A stretch of DNA of 9,940 nt from JBJENW01 sp051880395 (GTDB taxonomy: Bacteria > Bacillota > Clostridia > Lachnospirales > Lachnospiraceae), in NCBI GenBank assembly GCA_051880395.1, contig JBJENW010000249.1, positions 1 through 9,940 of the forward strand, read 5' to 3'. How positions within the stretch are numbered: the first letter of the stretch is position 1; the number at the start of each line of letters is the position of its first letter. The translations under genes and the position numbers were made by a program. This document shows, in pieces, positions 1 to 6,192 of this stretch. The notes beneath the pieces were generated by a model that worked only from the letters and a program-made list of their open reading frames with translations, did no database searches and had not been told where the DNA came from.

Positions 1-873
1 GTCAAACGCTGGTATGACGGATTTGTGTTTGGAACTGTGAAAGATATGTATAATCCGTGGTCGATTCTGAATTATCTGGATACCGGAAAAACCGCGGACT
101 ATTGGGCGAATACGAGCAGCAACAGTCTCGTCGGCAAACTGATCCGGGAAGGAAATCCGGATCAGAAAATGTTGTTTGAACAACTGTTAAGAGGAGAAAC
201 CATAAATTGTACGCTGGACGAACAGATCGTGTATCAGCAGTTAGGGAAAAAAGAAGGTGCTGTCTGGAGTCTTCTATTAGCCGGCGGATATTTAAAAGTC
301 ATCAGCAAAGAAGAAAAAAAGATACCCGGAAAACGCCAACAGTATGAACTAAAACTGACAAATGCCGAAGTACAGGATATGTTTTATGATATGATACAGG
401 ACTGGTTCGAAGAAACGGACGGTATGTATATCCGCTTTGTGAAGGCACTGCTTCGCGGCAATAAAAAAGAAATGAACGCCTACATGAATCAGGTTGCGCT
501 ACAGATGTTCAGCTATTTTGACACCGGAAAACACCCGTCCTTTGATGCACCGGAGCGGTTTTATCACGGATTTGTGCTAGGACTGATCGTGGAATTGAGC
601 CAGGAGTATGTGATCACATCCAACCGGGAGAGCGGGTTCGGACGTTACGATGTGATGATCGAGCCAAAAGATAAGAAAAAAGATGCCATGATCTTAGAAT
701 TCAAAGTCCACGATCCGGATGAGGAAACGACACTGCAGGATACGGTGCAGGCGGCGCTTGCGCAGATTGAGGAAAAGCAGTATGCCGCAGAGCTGATCGC
801 GAATGGAATTCCAAAAGAACAGATCAAAAGCTATGGATTTGCGTTTGAGGGGAAAAAGGTGTTGATTGGGTGA
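1..873 (+). CDS. AAA-ATPase-like / PD-(D/E)XK nuclease family protein (DUF1703 type), 3' part only
   Basis: The reading frame is open from the first base, so the gene starts upstream; about 290 codons are visible before the TGA. The first visible residues (KRWYDGFVFG, then MYNPWSIL) are the hallmark of the end of the AAA-ATPase-like domain (PF09820 family). The C-terminal part has the PD-(D/E)XK nuclease pattern of DUF1703 (PF08011): GFGRYDVMI, with the Asp at visible codon 217, then ILEFKV with Glu 233 and Lys 235. Family members are usually about 550 residues, so roughly the last half is here and the Walker motifs are off-window. These proteins are abundant, often multicopy, in gut Clostridia and Bacteroidetes; a DNA-acting or selfish role is suspected but not established. 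An internal GTG at 25 is not a real start. Confidence 0.85.
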   Translation, partial: VKRWYDGFVFGTVKDMYNPWSILNYLDTGKTADYWANTSSNSLVGKLIREGNPDQKMLFEQLLRGETINCTLDEQIVYQQLGKKEGAVWSLLLAGGYLKVISKEEKKIPGKRQQYELKLTNAEVQDMFYDMIQDWFEETDGMYIRFVKALLRGNKKEMNAYMNQVALQMFSYFDTGKHPSFDAPERFYHGFVLGLIVELSQEYVITSNRESGFGRYDVMIEPKDKKKDAMILEFKVHDPDEETTLQDTVQAALAQIEEKQYAAELIANGIPKEQIKSYGFAFEGKKVLIG

Positions 874-914
874 CAAGGAAAATCGAAAGTCCAAATTGCC
901 CAAGAGGAAAGAAT

Positions 915-1190
915 ATGAGAAAAAAACTGATAGCCTTTTATTCAAGAGCAGACGAAAACTATGTAAATGGTATGCTTAAAAACTTGGAAGTAGGAAACAC
1001 AGAGGTTGCCGCAACGATGCTTGCAGAGTTCACAGGGGCAGATGTATTCCGGATTGAGCAGGTGCATGCGTATTCGAAAGATTACAACGAGTGTATCGAA
1101 GAGGCACAGCGCGACCAACGACAAAATGCCCGTCCGGAATTGAAAAATTATCCCGAAGATCTGGATGATTATGACTGGTGGAAGACATGA
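915..1190 (+). pseudogene. Flavodoxin, N-terminal half only (truncated)
   Basis: The ATG at 915 follows a purine-rich AAGAGGAAAG site, 41 bases after the upstream stop; an upstream GTG at 870 that overlaps that stop was not chosen because homology begins only at KKLIAFYSRADENY. The 91 residues match the first half of long-chain flavodoxins (Flavodoxin_4 type): opening beta strand and flavin-phosphate loop region, TGADVFRIEQVHAYSKDYNE, and NARPELKNYPEDLDDYD. The family would continue with a strand and the GYPxWW segment, then about 60 more residues that bind the flavin ring. Here the frame instead reads DWWKT and stops. The WW may be what is left of the GYPxWW motif after a deletion, which is inference. 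The product should not fold or bind FMN, so it is called a pseudogene. Confidence 0.7.
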
Positions 1191-1277
1191 TGTCGCTGAT
1201 TGCGTGCTTCAGCGGGAAACTTTATGGCATGCGTTCCGGAAAAAATAAAAAAAGCCAGCAGGGAGTGGAGAAAAAAA

Positions 1278-2120
1278 ATGGAGTATATTACACTGAACAA
1301 TGGCGTAAAAATGCCGATGTTAGGATATGGAGTATATCAGGTGAATGCGGCAGAAACAGAGCGTTGTGTACGGGATGCCATTGATGTCGGATATCGGCAC
1401 ATCGATACAGCGCAGGCGTATGGCAATGAGGAAGGCGTGGGGAAGGCTATAGAAAATTGTGGTGTGCCAAGAGAAGAAATATTCCTCACAACAAAGATAT
1501 GGGTATCCAATGGAGGTTATGAGAAGGCAAAAGCATCCATTCAGGATTCTATGGAAAAGTTAAAAACAGATTACATCGACCTGCTGCTGATTCATCAGCC
1601 GTTTAATGATTATTATGGGACATACCGGGCCATGGAAGAAGCGTACAAAGATGGAAAAGTTCGTGCGATCGGAGTTTCCAATTTTTACCCGGACCGTCTG
1701 GTTGATCTGTGTCAGTTCGTGGAAATCAAACCAGCCATCAATCAAGTTGAGACACATGTGTTCTGCCAGCAGAAACAGGCACATGAAATCATGAAAAAAT
1801 ATGGAGTTCAGCATGAAAGCTGGGGACCGTTTGCGGAAGGACGCAATAATTTTTTTGCAAATCCGGTGTTAATGGAAATCGGAAAAAAACATGGAAAAAC
1901 AACTGCGCAGACAGCCCTTCGTTTTCTCATTCAGAGTGGCGTGGTTGTCATTCCAAAGTCTACGCATAAAGAGCGTATGATGGAAAATAGGAATGTATTT
2001 GATTTTGCACTGGATGAGGATGATATGGTGGCTATTCAGGCACTGGATCAGGCAGAGAGTCTGTTCTTTTCACACTATGATCCTGCAACGGTTGAAATGA
2101 TTACGGGATTACATCGGTAA
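1278..2120 (+). CDS. Aldo/keto reductase (YvgN/DkgA-like), complete
   Basis: This 280-residue protein has the normal length of small bacterial aldo/keto reductases, cytosolic TIM-barrel enzymes that reduce aldehydes, ketoaldehydes or diketo sugars with NADPH. The opening LNNGVKMPMLGYGVYQ is typical. The catalytic tetrad is visible as Asp43 (HIDTAQ), Tyr48 (AYGNEE), Lys73 (TTKIW) and His106 (LLLIHQP). GVSNF and the nucleotide-binding IPKSTHKERMMEN near the C-terminus are present. The ATG at 1278 is chosen because homology starts there and GGAG lies 7 bases upstream; an in-frame upstream start at 1200 only adds unrelated residues. The segment QHESWGPFAEG replaces the more usual EAWSPLG strand but keeps the Trp. 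It lies downstream of the truncated flavodoxin, a common neighbour of such reductases, and is closed by the terminator at 2147. The substrate cannot be read from sequence. Confidence 0.92.
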   Translation: MEYITLNNGVKMPMLGYGVYQVNAAETERCVRDAIDVGYRHIDTAQAYGNEEGVGKAIENCGVPREEIFLTTKIWVSNGGYEKAKASIQDSMEKLKTDYIDLLLIHQPFNDYYGTYRAMEEAYKDGKVRAIGVSNFYPDRLVDLCQFVEIKPAINQVETHVFCQQKQAHEIMKKYGVQHESWGPFAEGRNNFFANPVLMEIGKKHGKTTAQTALRFLIQSGVVVIPKSTHKERMMENRNVFDFALDEDDMVAIQALDQAESLFFSHYDPATVEMITGLHR

Positions 2121-2144
2121 ATTGTTTATATAAATGTTTGGATG

Positions 2145-2174
2145 CAACGAGACTTCTAAGGAGGTCTCGTTTTT
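2145..2174 (+). repeat. 30-bp direct repeat, left copy, flanking the RHH-ATPase-TOPRIM cassette
   Basis: This stretch is identical base for base to 4528-4557, including the terminator loop. The bases outside differ (GGATG before and GAATTG after, against AACT before and further T residues then ATACT after). The two copies bracket the cassette exactly. Confidence 0.8.
2147..2174 (+). terminator. Rho-independent terminator of the aldo/keto reductase (copy 1)
   Basis: The arms ACGAGAC (2147-2153) and GTCTCGT (2164-2170) pair perfectly. The stem can extend inward by a U-G, a U-A and a C-G pair, leaving a UAAG loop. Five T residues end it. It sits 26 bases after the reductase stop. The same stem, loop and T-run recur at 4530. 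Confidence 0.85.
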
Positions 2175-2206
2175 GAATTGAAAAATTATAAAATGAATGC
2201 TATTGC

Positions 2207-2235
2207 TTGCAATCTGCGTCATTTTAACATATAAT
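2207..2235 (+). promoter_or_regulatory. Sigma-A type promoter of the cassette
   Basis: A -35 element TTGCAA (2207-2212) and a perfect -10 element TATAAT (2230-2235) are separated by exactly 17 bases. It lies just after the terminator and 47 bases before the RHH gene start, so the cassette has its own transcription signal. Confidence 0.75.
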
Positions 2236-2268
2236 TAACTTAATAAAAAATATATGATTAAAAGTTAA
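2235..2268. promoter_or_regulatory. Inverted repeat downstream of the -10, possible operator for the RHH protein
   Basis: TTAACTT (2235-2241) and AAGTTAA (2262-2268) are perfect inverted arms 20 bases apart. They start at the last base of the -10 and end inside the AAGGAG ribosome binding site (2267-2272). RelB/DinJ-type proteins repress their own promoters through such palindromes, so autoregulation is inferred. A weak hairpin in the leader RNA is the alternative. Confidence 0.4.
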
Positions 2269-2281
2269 GGAGCTGGTTTAC

Positions 2282-2467
2282 ATGAAAACAATTAGTATCA
2301 GATTAGACGATTCTGTTTATGAAGAACTCAGTGAAATGTTGGATGCAATGGGACAGACAAAACAAACTTTTTATGAGACATATACTAGAACAGCATTAAG
2401 GGAAAGAAGGATTCCATTCATTATATCCGCACCGATAGAGAAAAAGAATGTTAACGATTCGGTATAA
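2282..2467 (+). CDS. Ribbon-helix-helix protein of the RelB/DinJ antitoxin type
   Basis: This is a 61-residue protein with AAGGAG 9 bases before the ATG. The N-terminus MKTISIRLDDSVYEELSEML gives the DNA-binding beta strand and first helix of a ribbon-helix-helix fold. AMGQTKQTFYETYTRTALRERRIPF is the RelB/DinJ pattern, ending in the typical REGRIPF-like motif, and IISAP follows. In toxin-antitoxin pairs this protein binds its toxin with its C-terminal tail and represses its own operon. No RelE/YafQ-type toxin reading frame follows here; an ATPase gene does. The protein is short at the C-terminus, and a second open frame from 2467 to 2511 looks like a displaced tail (see findings). Its role may be repressor of the ATPase/TOPRIM pair. 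The fold is fairly certain; the partner is unknown. Confidence 0.8.
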   Translation: MKTISIRLDDSVYEELSEMLDAMGQTKQTFYETYTRTALRERRIPFIISAPIEKKNVNDSV

Positions 2468-2531
2468 ATCATAAGGAATTTTTGGAACTTGTTCGAAATA
2501 GAGATATATAATGCGCAGAAAAGAGGTATAT

Positions 2532-3767
2532 ATGGGAAAGATAGAGGGAATTGCGATTAGAAATTATGGACCGTTAAAAAATGTTCAAATCGGTCGGACC
2601 TATAATGATCAACACAAACAACCGTTGCGAAATCTGGTTGCAGTAATCGGACCGAGCGGAAATGGAAAAAGTACATTAGCAGATGCATTTGGATTTATGA
2701 AAGATTGTCTGGAAAAAGATGTTGAGATTGCTTGTGACGCAAATAACAGAGGTGGATATGAAAAACTATTGACGCAGGGAGCAAAAGATCCGATTTCATT
2801 TGAATTATATTATCGGGAATCAAGCAATACACGTCCGATTACTTATGAACTTGTGATTGATCTGGATCGGAGTGGTCGTCCGTATGTAAAAGAAGAACGT
2901 CTTCGTCAGAGAGCAGAAAAATATGGAAGACCGCGTTCTTTTTTATATTTGCAGGAGGGAAAAGGATTTGCTTTTGAGGGAAATGATCGACAAGCATGGG
3001 GAGAGGAAGAAGACGGAAAAGTAATAGGCGAAAAAAAGGAAGTAGAGTTAGCAGATAAAAGACGATTGGGAATTGTAACGTTAGGAGCTATGAAACAGTA
3101 TGAACGAATTGAAAAATTCCTGTCCTTTTTGAAAAGCTGGTATCTATGTTATTTTTCACCAAATGCAGCACGCAGCATACAGACATCTGCTCCACAAGCC
3201 TACTTAAACGAAGATGGAAGCAACATCAATAATGTAGCACAGTACATGTTTCGAGAAAATCCGAAAGAGTTTGCAAAAGTATTAAAAGAGATACAGTCAA
3301 AATTACCGGGAATCGAGAGCATTACACCGGAAAAATTTCCGGATGGAAGAATGATGCTTCAGTTTAAAGAGCAAGGATTTGAAGAAGCGTTTTATTCACC
3401 GAAAATGTCAGATGGAACATTGAAATTATTTGCATATTATCTGCTTCTTCATGAAAAAGATCCAAGAAAACTGGTGTTTATCGAAGAACCGGAAAATGGA
3501 TTATATCATCGGTATTTGGCGGATCTAGCTCAAGAAATGCAGCAAAACGCAGGAAGAGGTTTTTCAAAACAGTTGTTTGTCACCACACATAGTCCGTTTT
3601 TTGTTAATGCACTTGCACCAGAAGATGTCTGGGTATTAACAAAAAATAGCGATGGATATTCTCAGGTGAAATGTGCAGTGGACTATCCCTATGTGAAACA
3701 ATTAGCGAAGGAAGGAGTACCTTTGGGCGACATGTGGTACAGCGATTATTTTGAGGAGATGATGTAA
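2532..3767 (+). CDS. AAA ATPase (AAA_21/OLD-like, ABC-type), probable defence ATPase
   Basis: A 411-residue cytosolic ABC-type ATPase. It shows Walker A GPSGNGKST (40-48), a signature-like MSDGT (292-296), Walker B LVFIEEPEN (314-322) with the catalytic Glu pair, and the switch His353 in TTHSPFF. No zinc hook or long coiled coil is seen, so it belongs with the short OLD/AAA_21 type ATPases rather than SMC or Rad50. Start choice: the ATG at 2532 has AAGAGG 5 bases upstream and begins MGKIEGIAIRNYGPL, which matches the usual N-terminal strand. An in-frame ATG at 2511 would add 7 residues and makes a TAATG overlap with a preceding frame, so it cannot be excluded. The stop overlaps the start of the TOPRIM gene by one base, implying translational coupling and joint function. 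By analogy with PARIS AriA or AbiLi, it may sense phage and hold or release the partner nuclease. Confidence 0.88.
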   Translation: MGKIEGIAIRNYGPLKNVQIGRTYNDQHKQPLRNLVAVIGPSGNGKSTLADAFGFMKDCLEKDVEIACDANNRGGYEKLLTQGAKDPISFELYYRESSNTRPITYELVIDLDRSGRPYVKEERLRQRAEKYGRPRSFLYLQEGKGFAFEGNDRQAWGEEEDGKVIGEKKEVELADKRRLGIVTLGAMKQYERIEKFLSFLKSWYLCYFSPNAARSIQTSAPQAYLNEDGSNINNVAQYMFRENPKEFAKVLKEIQSKLPGIESITPEKFPDGRMMLQFKEQGFEEAFYSPKMSDGTLKLFAYYLLLHEKDPRKLVFIEEPENGLYHRYLADLAQEMQQNAGRGFSKQLFVTTHSPFFVNALAPEDVWVLTKNSDGYSQVKCAVDYPYVKQLAKEGVPLGDMWYSDYFEEMM

Positions 3768-4441
3768 TGTATGTACAATTTTTAATCGAAGATCATTCGA
3801 CAGAGATTTTGGTAAATCATGTGATGCAAAAATTGATCATACAATATCCGGATGCTTCCGTTTTATGGGACATCAAATCATTCAAGGGAATTGGACATGT
3901 ACCCAAAAAAGGAAAAATAATGGAGCGAAAGACTGGTATGCTATTAAATGATCTTCCACAATACTTACGAGGGTTTGATCAAGTGTTAAGAAATATGAAA
4001 AAAAGTATCATTATTGTTGTATTAGATAATGATACGAGAGACACAGAAGAATTTCAAACGAAATTGAATCAACTTGCACAAAGCTGTCAGATGCAAACAG
4101 ATTATGCATTTTGTATAGCAGTAAAAGAAATGGAGGCGTGGCTGCTAGGAGATCAGGCAGCAATGCAGGAGGCATATCCAAATTGTAAAATGAATGTGGT
4201 TCAGAAATATGAACAGGACAGTATTAGTCCGACTTGGGAAGTGATTGCGGATGCAGTTTATCCGGGAGGACGAAAAAAATTGGAAAAGAATGCAGCAGGC
4301 GCATATGCAGAAATTGGAAAAGCAAAGGCAGAGTGGGCAGAGAACATAGGTAAAAAAATGCACTTGCATCAAAATATTTCACCGAGTTTTCAGATTTTTT
4401 TGAAGACGGTGGAAGAACGAATACGTTTGGAGATGCAGTAA
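3767..4441 (+). CDS. TOPRIM/DUF4276-like protein, putative effector nuclease of the ATPase pair
   Basis: A 224-residue protein whose ATG overlaps the ATPase stop (TAATG). The N-terminus FLIEDHSTEILV carries Glu8 in the position of the TOPRIM VEGxSE motif. IIIVVLDNDTRD (81-92) supplies the Asp87-x-Asp89 metal motif. CIAVKEMEAWLLGD (116-129) is the DUF4276 hallmark, with Glu121 and Glu123, and is followed by AYP. TOPRIM folds of this kind cleave or bind nucleic acid, and in PARIS (AriB) and OLD systems they are the toxic effector controlled by a paired ATPase. Nuclease activity here is inferred, and the target (DNA, tRNA) cannot be read. The C-terminal part (GGRKKLEKNAAGAYAEIGKAKAEW) is basic and helical. 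It is the last gene before the second terminator copy. Confidence 0.8.
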   Translation: MYVQFLIEDHSTEILVNHVMQKLIIQYPDASVLWDIKSFKGIGHVPKKGKIMERKTGMLLNDLPQYLRGFDQVLRNMKKSIIIVVLDNDTRDTEEFQTKLNQLAQSCQMQTDYAFCIAVKEMEAWLLGDQAAMQEAYPNCKMNVVQKYEQDSISPTWEVIADAVYPGGRKKLEKNAAGAYAEIGKAKAEWAENIGKKMHLHQNISPSFQIFLKTVEERIRLEMQ

Positions 4442-4527
4442 ACTTGGCAACGGTCGTAATGATCATAGGATTAGATCAATAAAATCTTTTAAAAAAGTTA
4501 TAACCCAAACGTATAAACAGATGAACT

Positions 4528-4557
4528 CAACGAGACTTCTAAGGAGGTCTCGTTTTT
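4528..4557 (+). repeat. 30-bp direct repeat, right copy
   Basis: Identical to 2145-2174. The distance between the two copies is about 2.38 kb, and everything between them is the promoter, RHH, ATPase and TOPRIM cassette. Confidence 0.8.
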
Positions 4558-4560
4558 TTT
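4530..4560 (+). terminator. Rho-independent terminator closing the cassette (copy 2)
   Basis: The stem arms ACGAGAC (4530-4536) and GTCTCGT (4547-4553) and the UAAG-type loop match the terminator at 2147, with a longer run of eight T residues. It lies 88 bases after the TOPRIM stop and separates the cassette from the dehydrogenase genes. Confidence 0.85.
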
Positions 4561-4608
4561 ATACTAGAAATAGAAAAATATAGAAGTCAGGGAAAGGAGG
4601 AGTCTGAG

Positions 4609-4707
4609 ATGAAACGAAAAAGAATGATGCAGTTCAATTTTGGGAAAAGCAAACAAATAAGTGAAATAGAAAAGAAAGGAGAAAATCATGAACAATTTTA
4701 TCTTTGA
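4609..4707 (+). CDS. Possible 32-residue leader or small protein overlapping the dehydrogenase start
   Basis: The ATG at 4609 has a strong AGGAGG-type site ending at 4600, 8 bases upstream. It encodes a basic peptide (MKRKRMMQFNFGKSKQ, then ISEIEKKGENHEQFYL) with no recognised family. It runs 20 bases past the dehydrogenase ATG at 4688 in another frame. It could be a translated leader that couples to the next gene, the start of a gene lost by deletion, or chance. The good ribosome site is the only support. Confidence 0.25.
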   Translation: MKRKRMMQFNFGKSKQISEIEKKGENHEQFYL

Positions 4708-5449
4708 AAATGCAACAAAAACGTATTTTGGAAAAGGATGTGTCGGGGAGTATCTGACATGTCTGTCGAATCATTATGGAAAGACGGTGATGCTGGCATA
4801 CGGTGGAGGCTCGATCAAGAAAAATGGAATCTATGAAGAAGTGATGGAGTGCTTGAAAAAAGCAGGAAAACAGGTGGTGGAATTTTCCGGTATTATGGCA
4901 AATCCAACGTATGCAAAAGTGCTGGAAGGAGCAAAGCTGGCGCGGGAAAAAGAGGTGGATTTGATCCTCGGTGTCGGTGGTGGAAGTGTCATGGATTGTT
5001 GCAAAGCGATTTCCATGGCAGCGGTTTATGACGGCGACCTATGGGAGGACTTCTGGGCGACAGCCGGTGTGGTTGATTTTGAGCCGTTGCCTTTAGGTGT
5101 GATTGTCACAGTGGCTGGAACAGGAAGCGAGATGAACGGTGGAGCAGTGCTGCATCCGGTGTATTATCGGCATATTTATAAAGACGGACTTTCCAAGTTT
5201 CAGAAATTTGCCATGAATGTGTGGGGCATCTCATCGGAAGGAAAAGAGGAAGAAGAGTTAGCGCGTCAAGGTGTGGAGGCATTAGCAGATTTCATCAAAG
5301 AAATCGGTCTTCCAACTACTTTGCGGGAATTGGGAGTAAAGGAATCGGTAGATTTAAAAGTGATCGCAGATTCCTGTAATCTGGCTCCGGGCAGCTATAA
5401 GAAAATGACACACGAGGAAATTTTAGAAATTTTTAATGAGTGCTTTTAA
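4688..5449 (+). pseudogene. Iron-containing alcohol dehydrogenase with in-frame internal deletion
   Basis: The frame is open for 253 residues, preceded by AAAGGAG, but family members (butanol/lactaldehyde dehydrogenase type) have about 385-390. The N-terminal NAD(P)-binding half is normal: FENATKTYFGKG, the AYGGGSIKKNGIY segment, LGVGGGSVMDCCKAISMAA with GGGS at 97-100, and TVAGTGSEMNGGAV (141-154). The sequence then jumps to LHPVYYRHIYKDGLSKFQKFAMNVWGI, which in the family lies about 130 residues later. The lost segment holds the metal-binding Asp and at least two His ligands. H156 or H161 may be what remains of the last ligand region. The C-terminal helices (GLPTTLRELGV, MTHEEILEIF) are intact. 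The product can hardly bind iron or reduce aldehydes, so it is treated as decayed although no stop or frameshift is present. It heads the redox gene row. Confidence 0.8.
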
Positions 5450-5524
5450 GGACGCATATTCGTAAGTTTCTTAAAAATCAGGCACAAAGAGACAGCAATC
5501 GTACATGAAAAGGAGGAATGGAGT

Positions 5525-6175
5525 ATGAAAAAATTAACAGCAATATCGATGAGTATGATTCTTATGTTTGGCTTTGTAGGTTGTGGAACGCAGAATAACA
5601 ACAACACAAAGACGGAACAAGAAGTGACACAGGAAACAACGGAGAAGACGGAGGAAGAAACAAATACGGATTTCAGCACAGAACCGGAAGACACACAAGG
5701 AAAAACACTGGTTGTCTATTATTCGGCAACCGGAAATACAAAAGAGGCAGCGGAATATATTGCAGAGGCAACTGGTGGAGATCTGTTTGAATTGGAACCG
5801 GTACAGCCATATAGTGATGCGGATTTAGATTGGACCGATGACGATAGTCGTGTTTCTTATGAGCATGAGCATCCAAACGACAGAGAGGTGGAGCTCAAAG
5901 AAACAACCGTTTCGGAATGGGAGTCATATAATACCGTATATATCGGGTATCCGATTTGGTGGGGAATCGCCGCATGGCCGGTAGATGGATTTGTCAAAGC
6001 AAATGATTTTACCGGAAAAACGGTGATACCGTTTGCCACATCAGCAAGTTCCGGGATGGGTGAAAGCGGTGAACTGCTGGCAGAAGCGGCAGGAACCGGA
6101 AACTGGCTGGAAGGAGAAAGATTTCCATCCGGAGTTTCCAAAGAAGATGTGCAGGAATGGGTTAGAACAAATTAA
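5525..6175 (+). CDS. Flavodoxin lipoprotein (surface-anchored)
   Basis: A 216-residue protein with AAAGGAGG 8 bases before the ATG. The N-terminus is a lipoprotein signal peptide: MKKLTAISMSMILMFGFVGC, with Cys20 as the predicted lipid anchor. A Thr/Glu/Asn-rich linker (about 21-58) follows. From about residue 60 there is a flavodoxin domain (Flavodoxin_4 type): VVYYSATGNTKEAAEYIAEAT with the FMN phosphate loop at 67-72, GGDLFELEPVQPYS, YNTVYIGYPIWWGIAAWPVDGFV, FTGKTVIPFATSASSGMGES, and a final helix EDVQEWVRTN. Flavodoxins normally carry electrons in the cytosol; the lipobox places this one outside the membrane. It lies between the broken dehydrogenase and the tandem flavodoxin protein, in the same direction with short gaps, probably one operon. 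FMN binding is likely from motifs; the redox partner is unknown. Confidence 0.88.
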   Translation: MKKLTAISMSMILMFGFVGCGTQNNNNTKTEQEVTQETTEKTEEETNTDFSTEPEDTQGKTLVVYYSATGNTKEAAEYIAEATGGDLFELEPVQPYSDADLDWTDDDSRVSYEHEHPNDREVELKETTVSEWESYNTVYIGYPIWWGIAAWPVDGFVKANDFTGKTVIPFATSASSGMGESGELLAEAAGTGNWLEGERFPSGVSKEDVQEWVRTN

Positions 6176-6192
6176 GGGGAGGAGGATGTGAA

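Noticed and set aside
1200..1277. In-frame upstream extension of the aldo/keto reductase
   Set aside because: The extra 26 residues do not resemble the family, whose homology begins at the ATG at 1278 with a good ribosome site.
1178..1384. Open frame of 68 codons between the flavodoxin remnant and the reductase
   Set aside because: It runs inside the reductase gene in another frame and shows no family pattern. Its first residues (MEDMMSLIACFSGK) might be shifted flavodoxin sequence but do not match convincingly.
2468..2531. A RelE/YafQ toxin gene expected after the RelB/DinJ-like protein
   Set aside because: No toxin-sized frame fits between the RHH gene and the ATPase, and none follows in either direction before the terminators.
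4444..4471. Promoter-like TTGGCA-16-TAGGAT after the TOPRIM gene
   Set aside because: The -10 is poor, and any transcript would meet the terminator at 4530 straight away.
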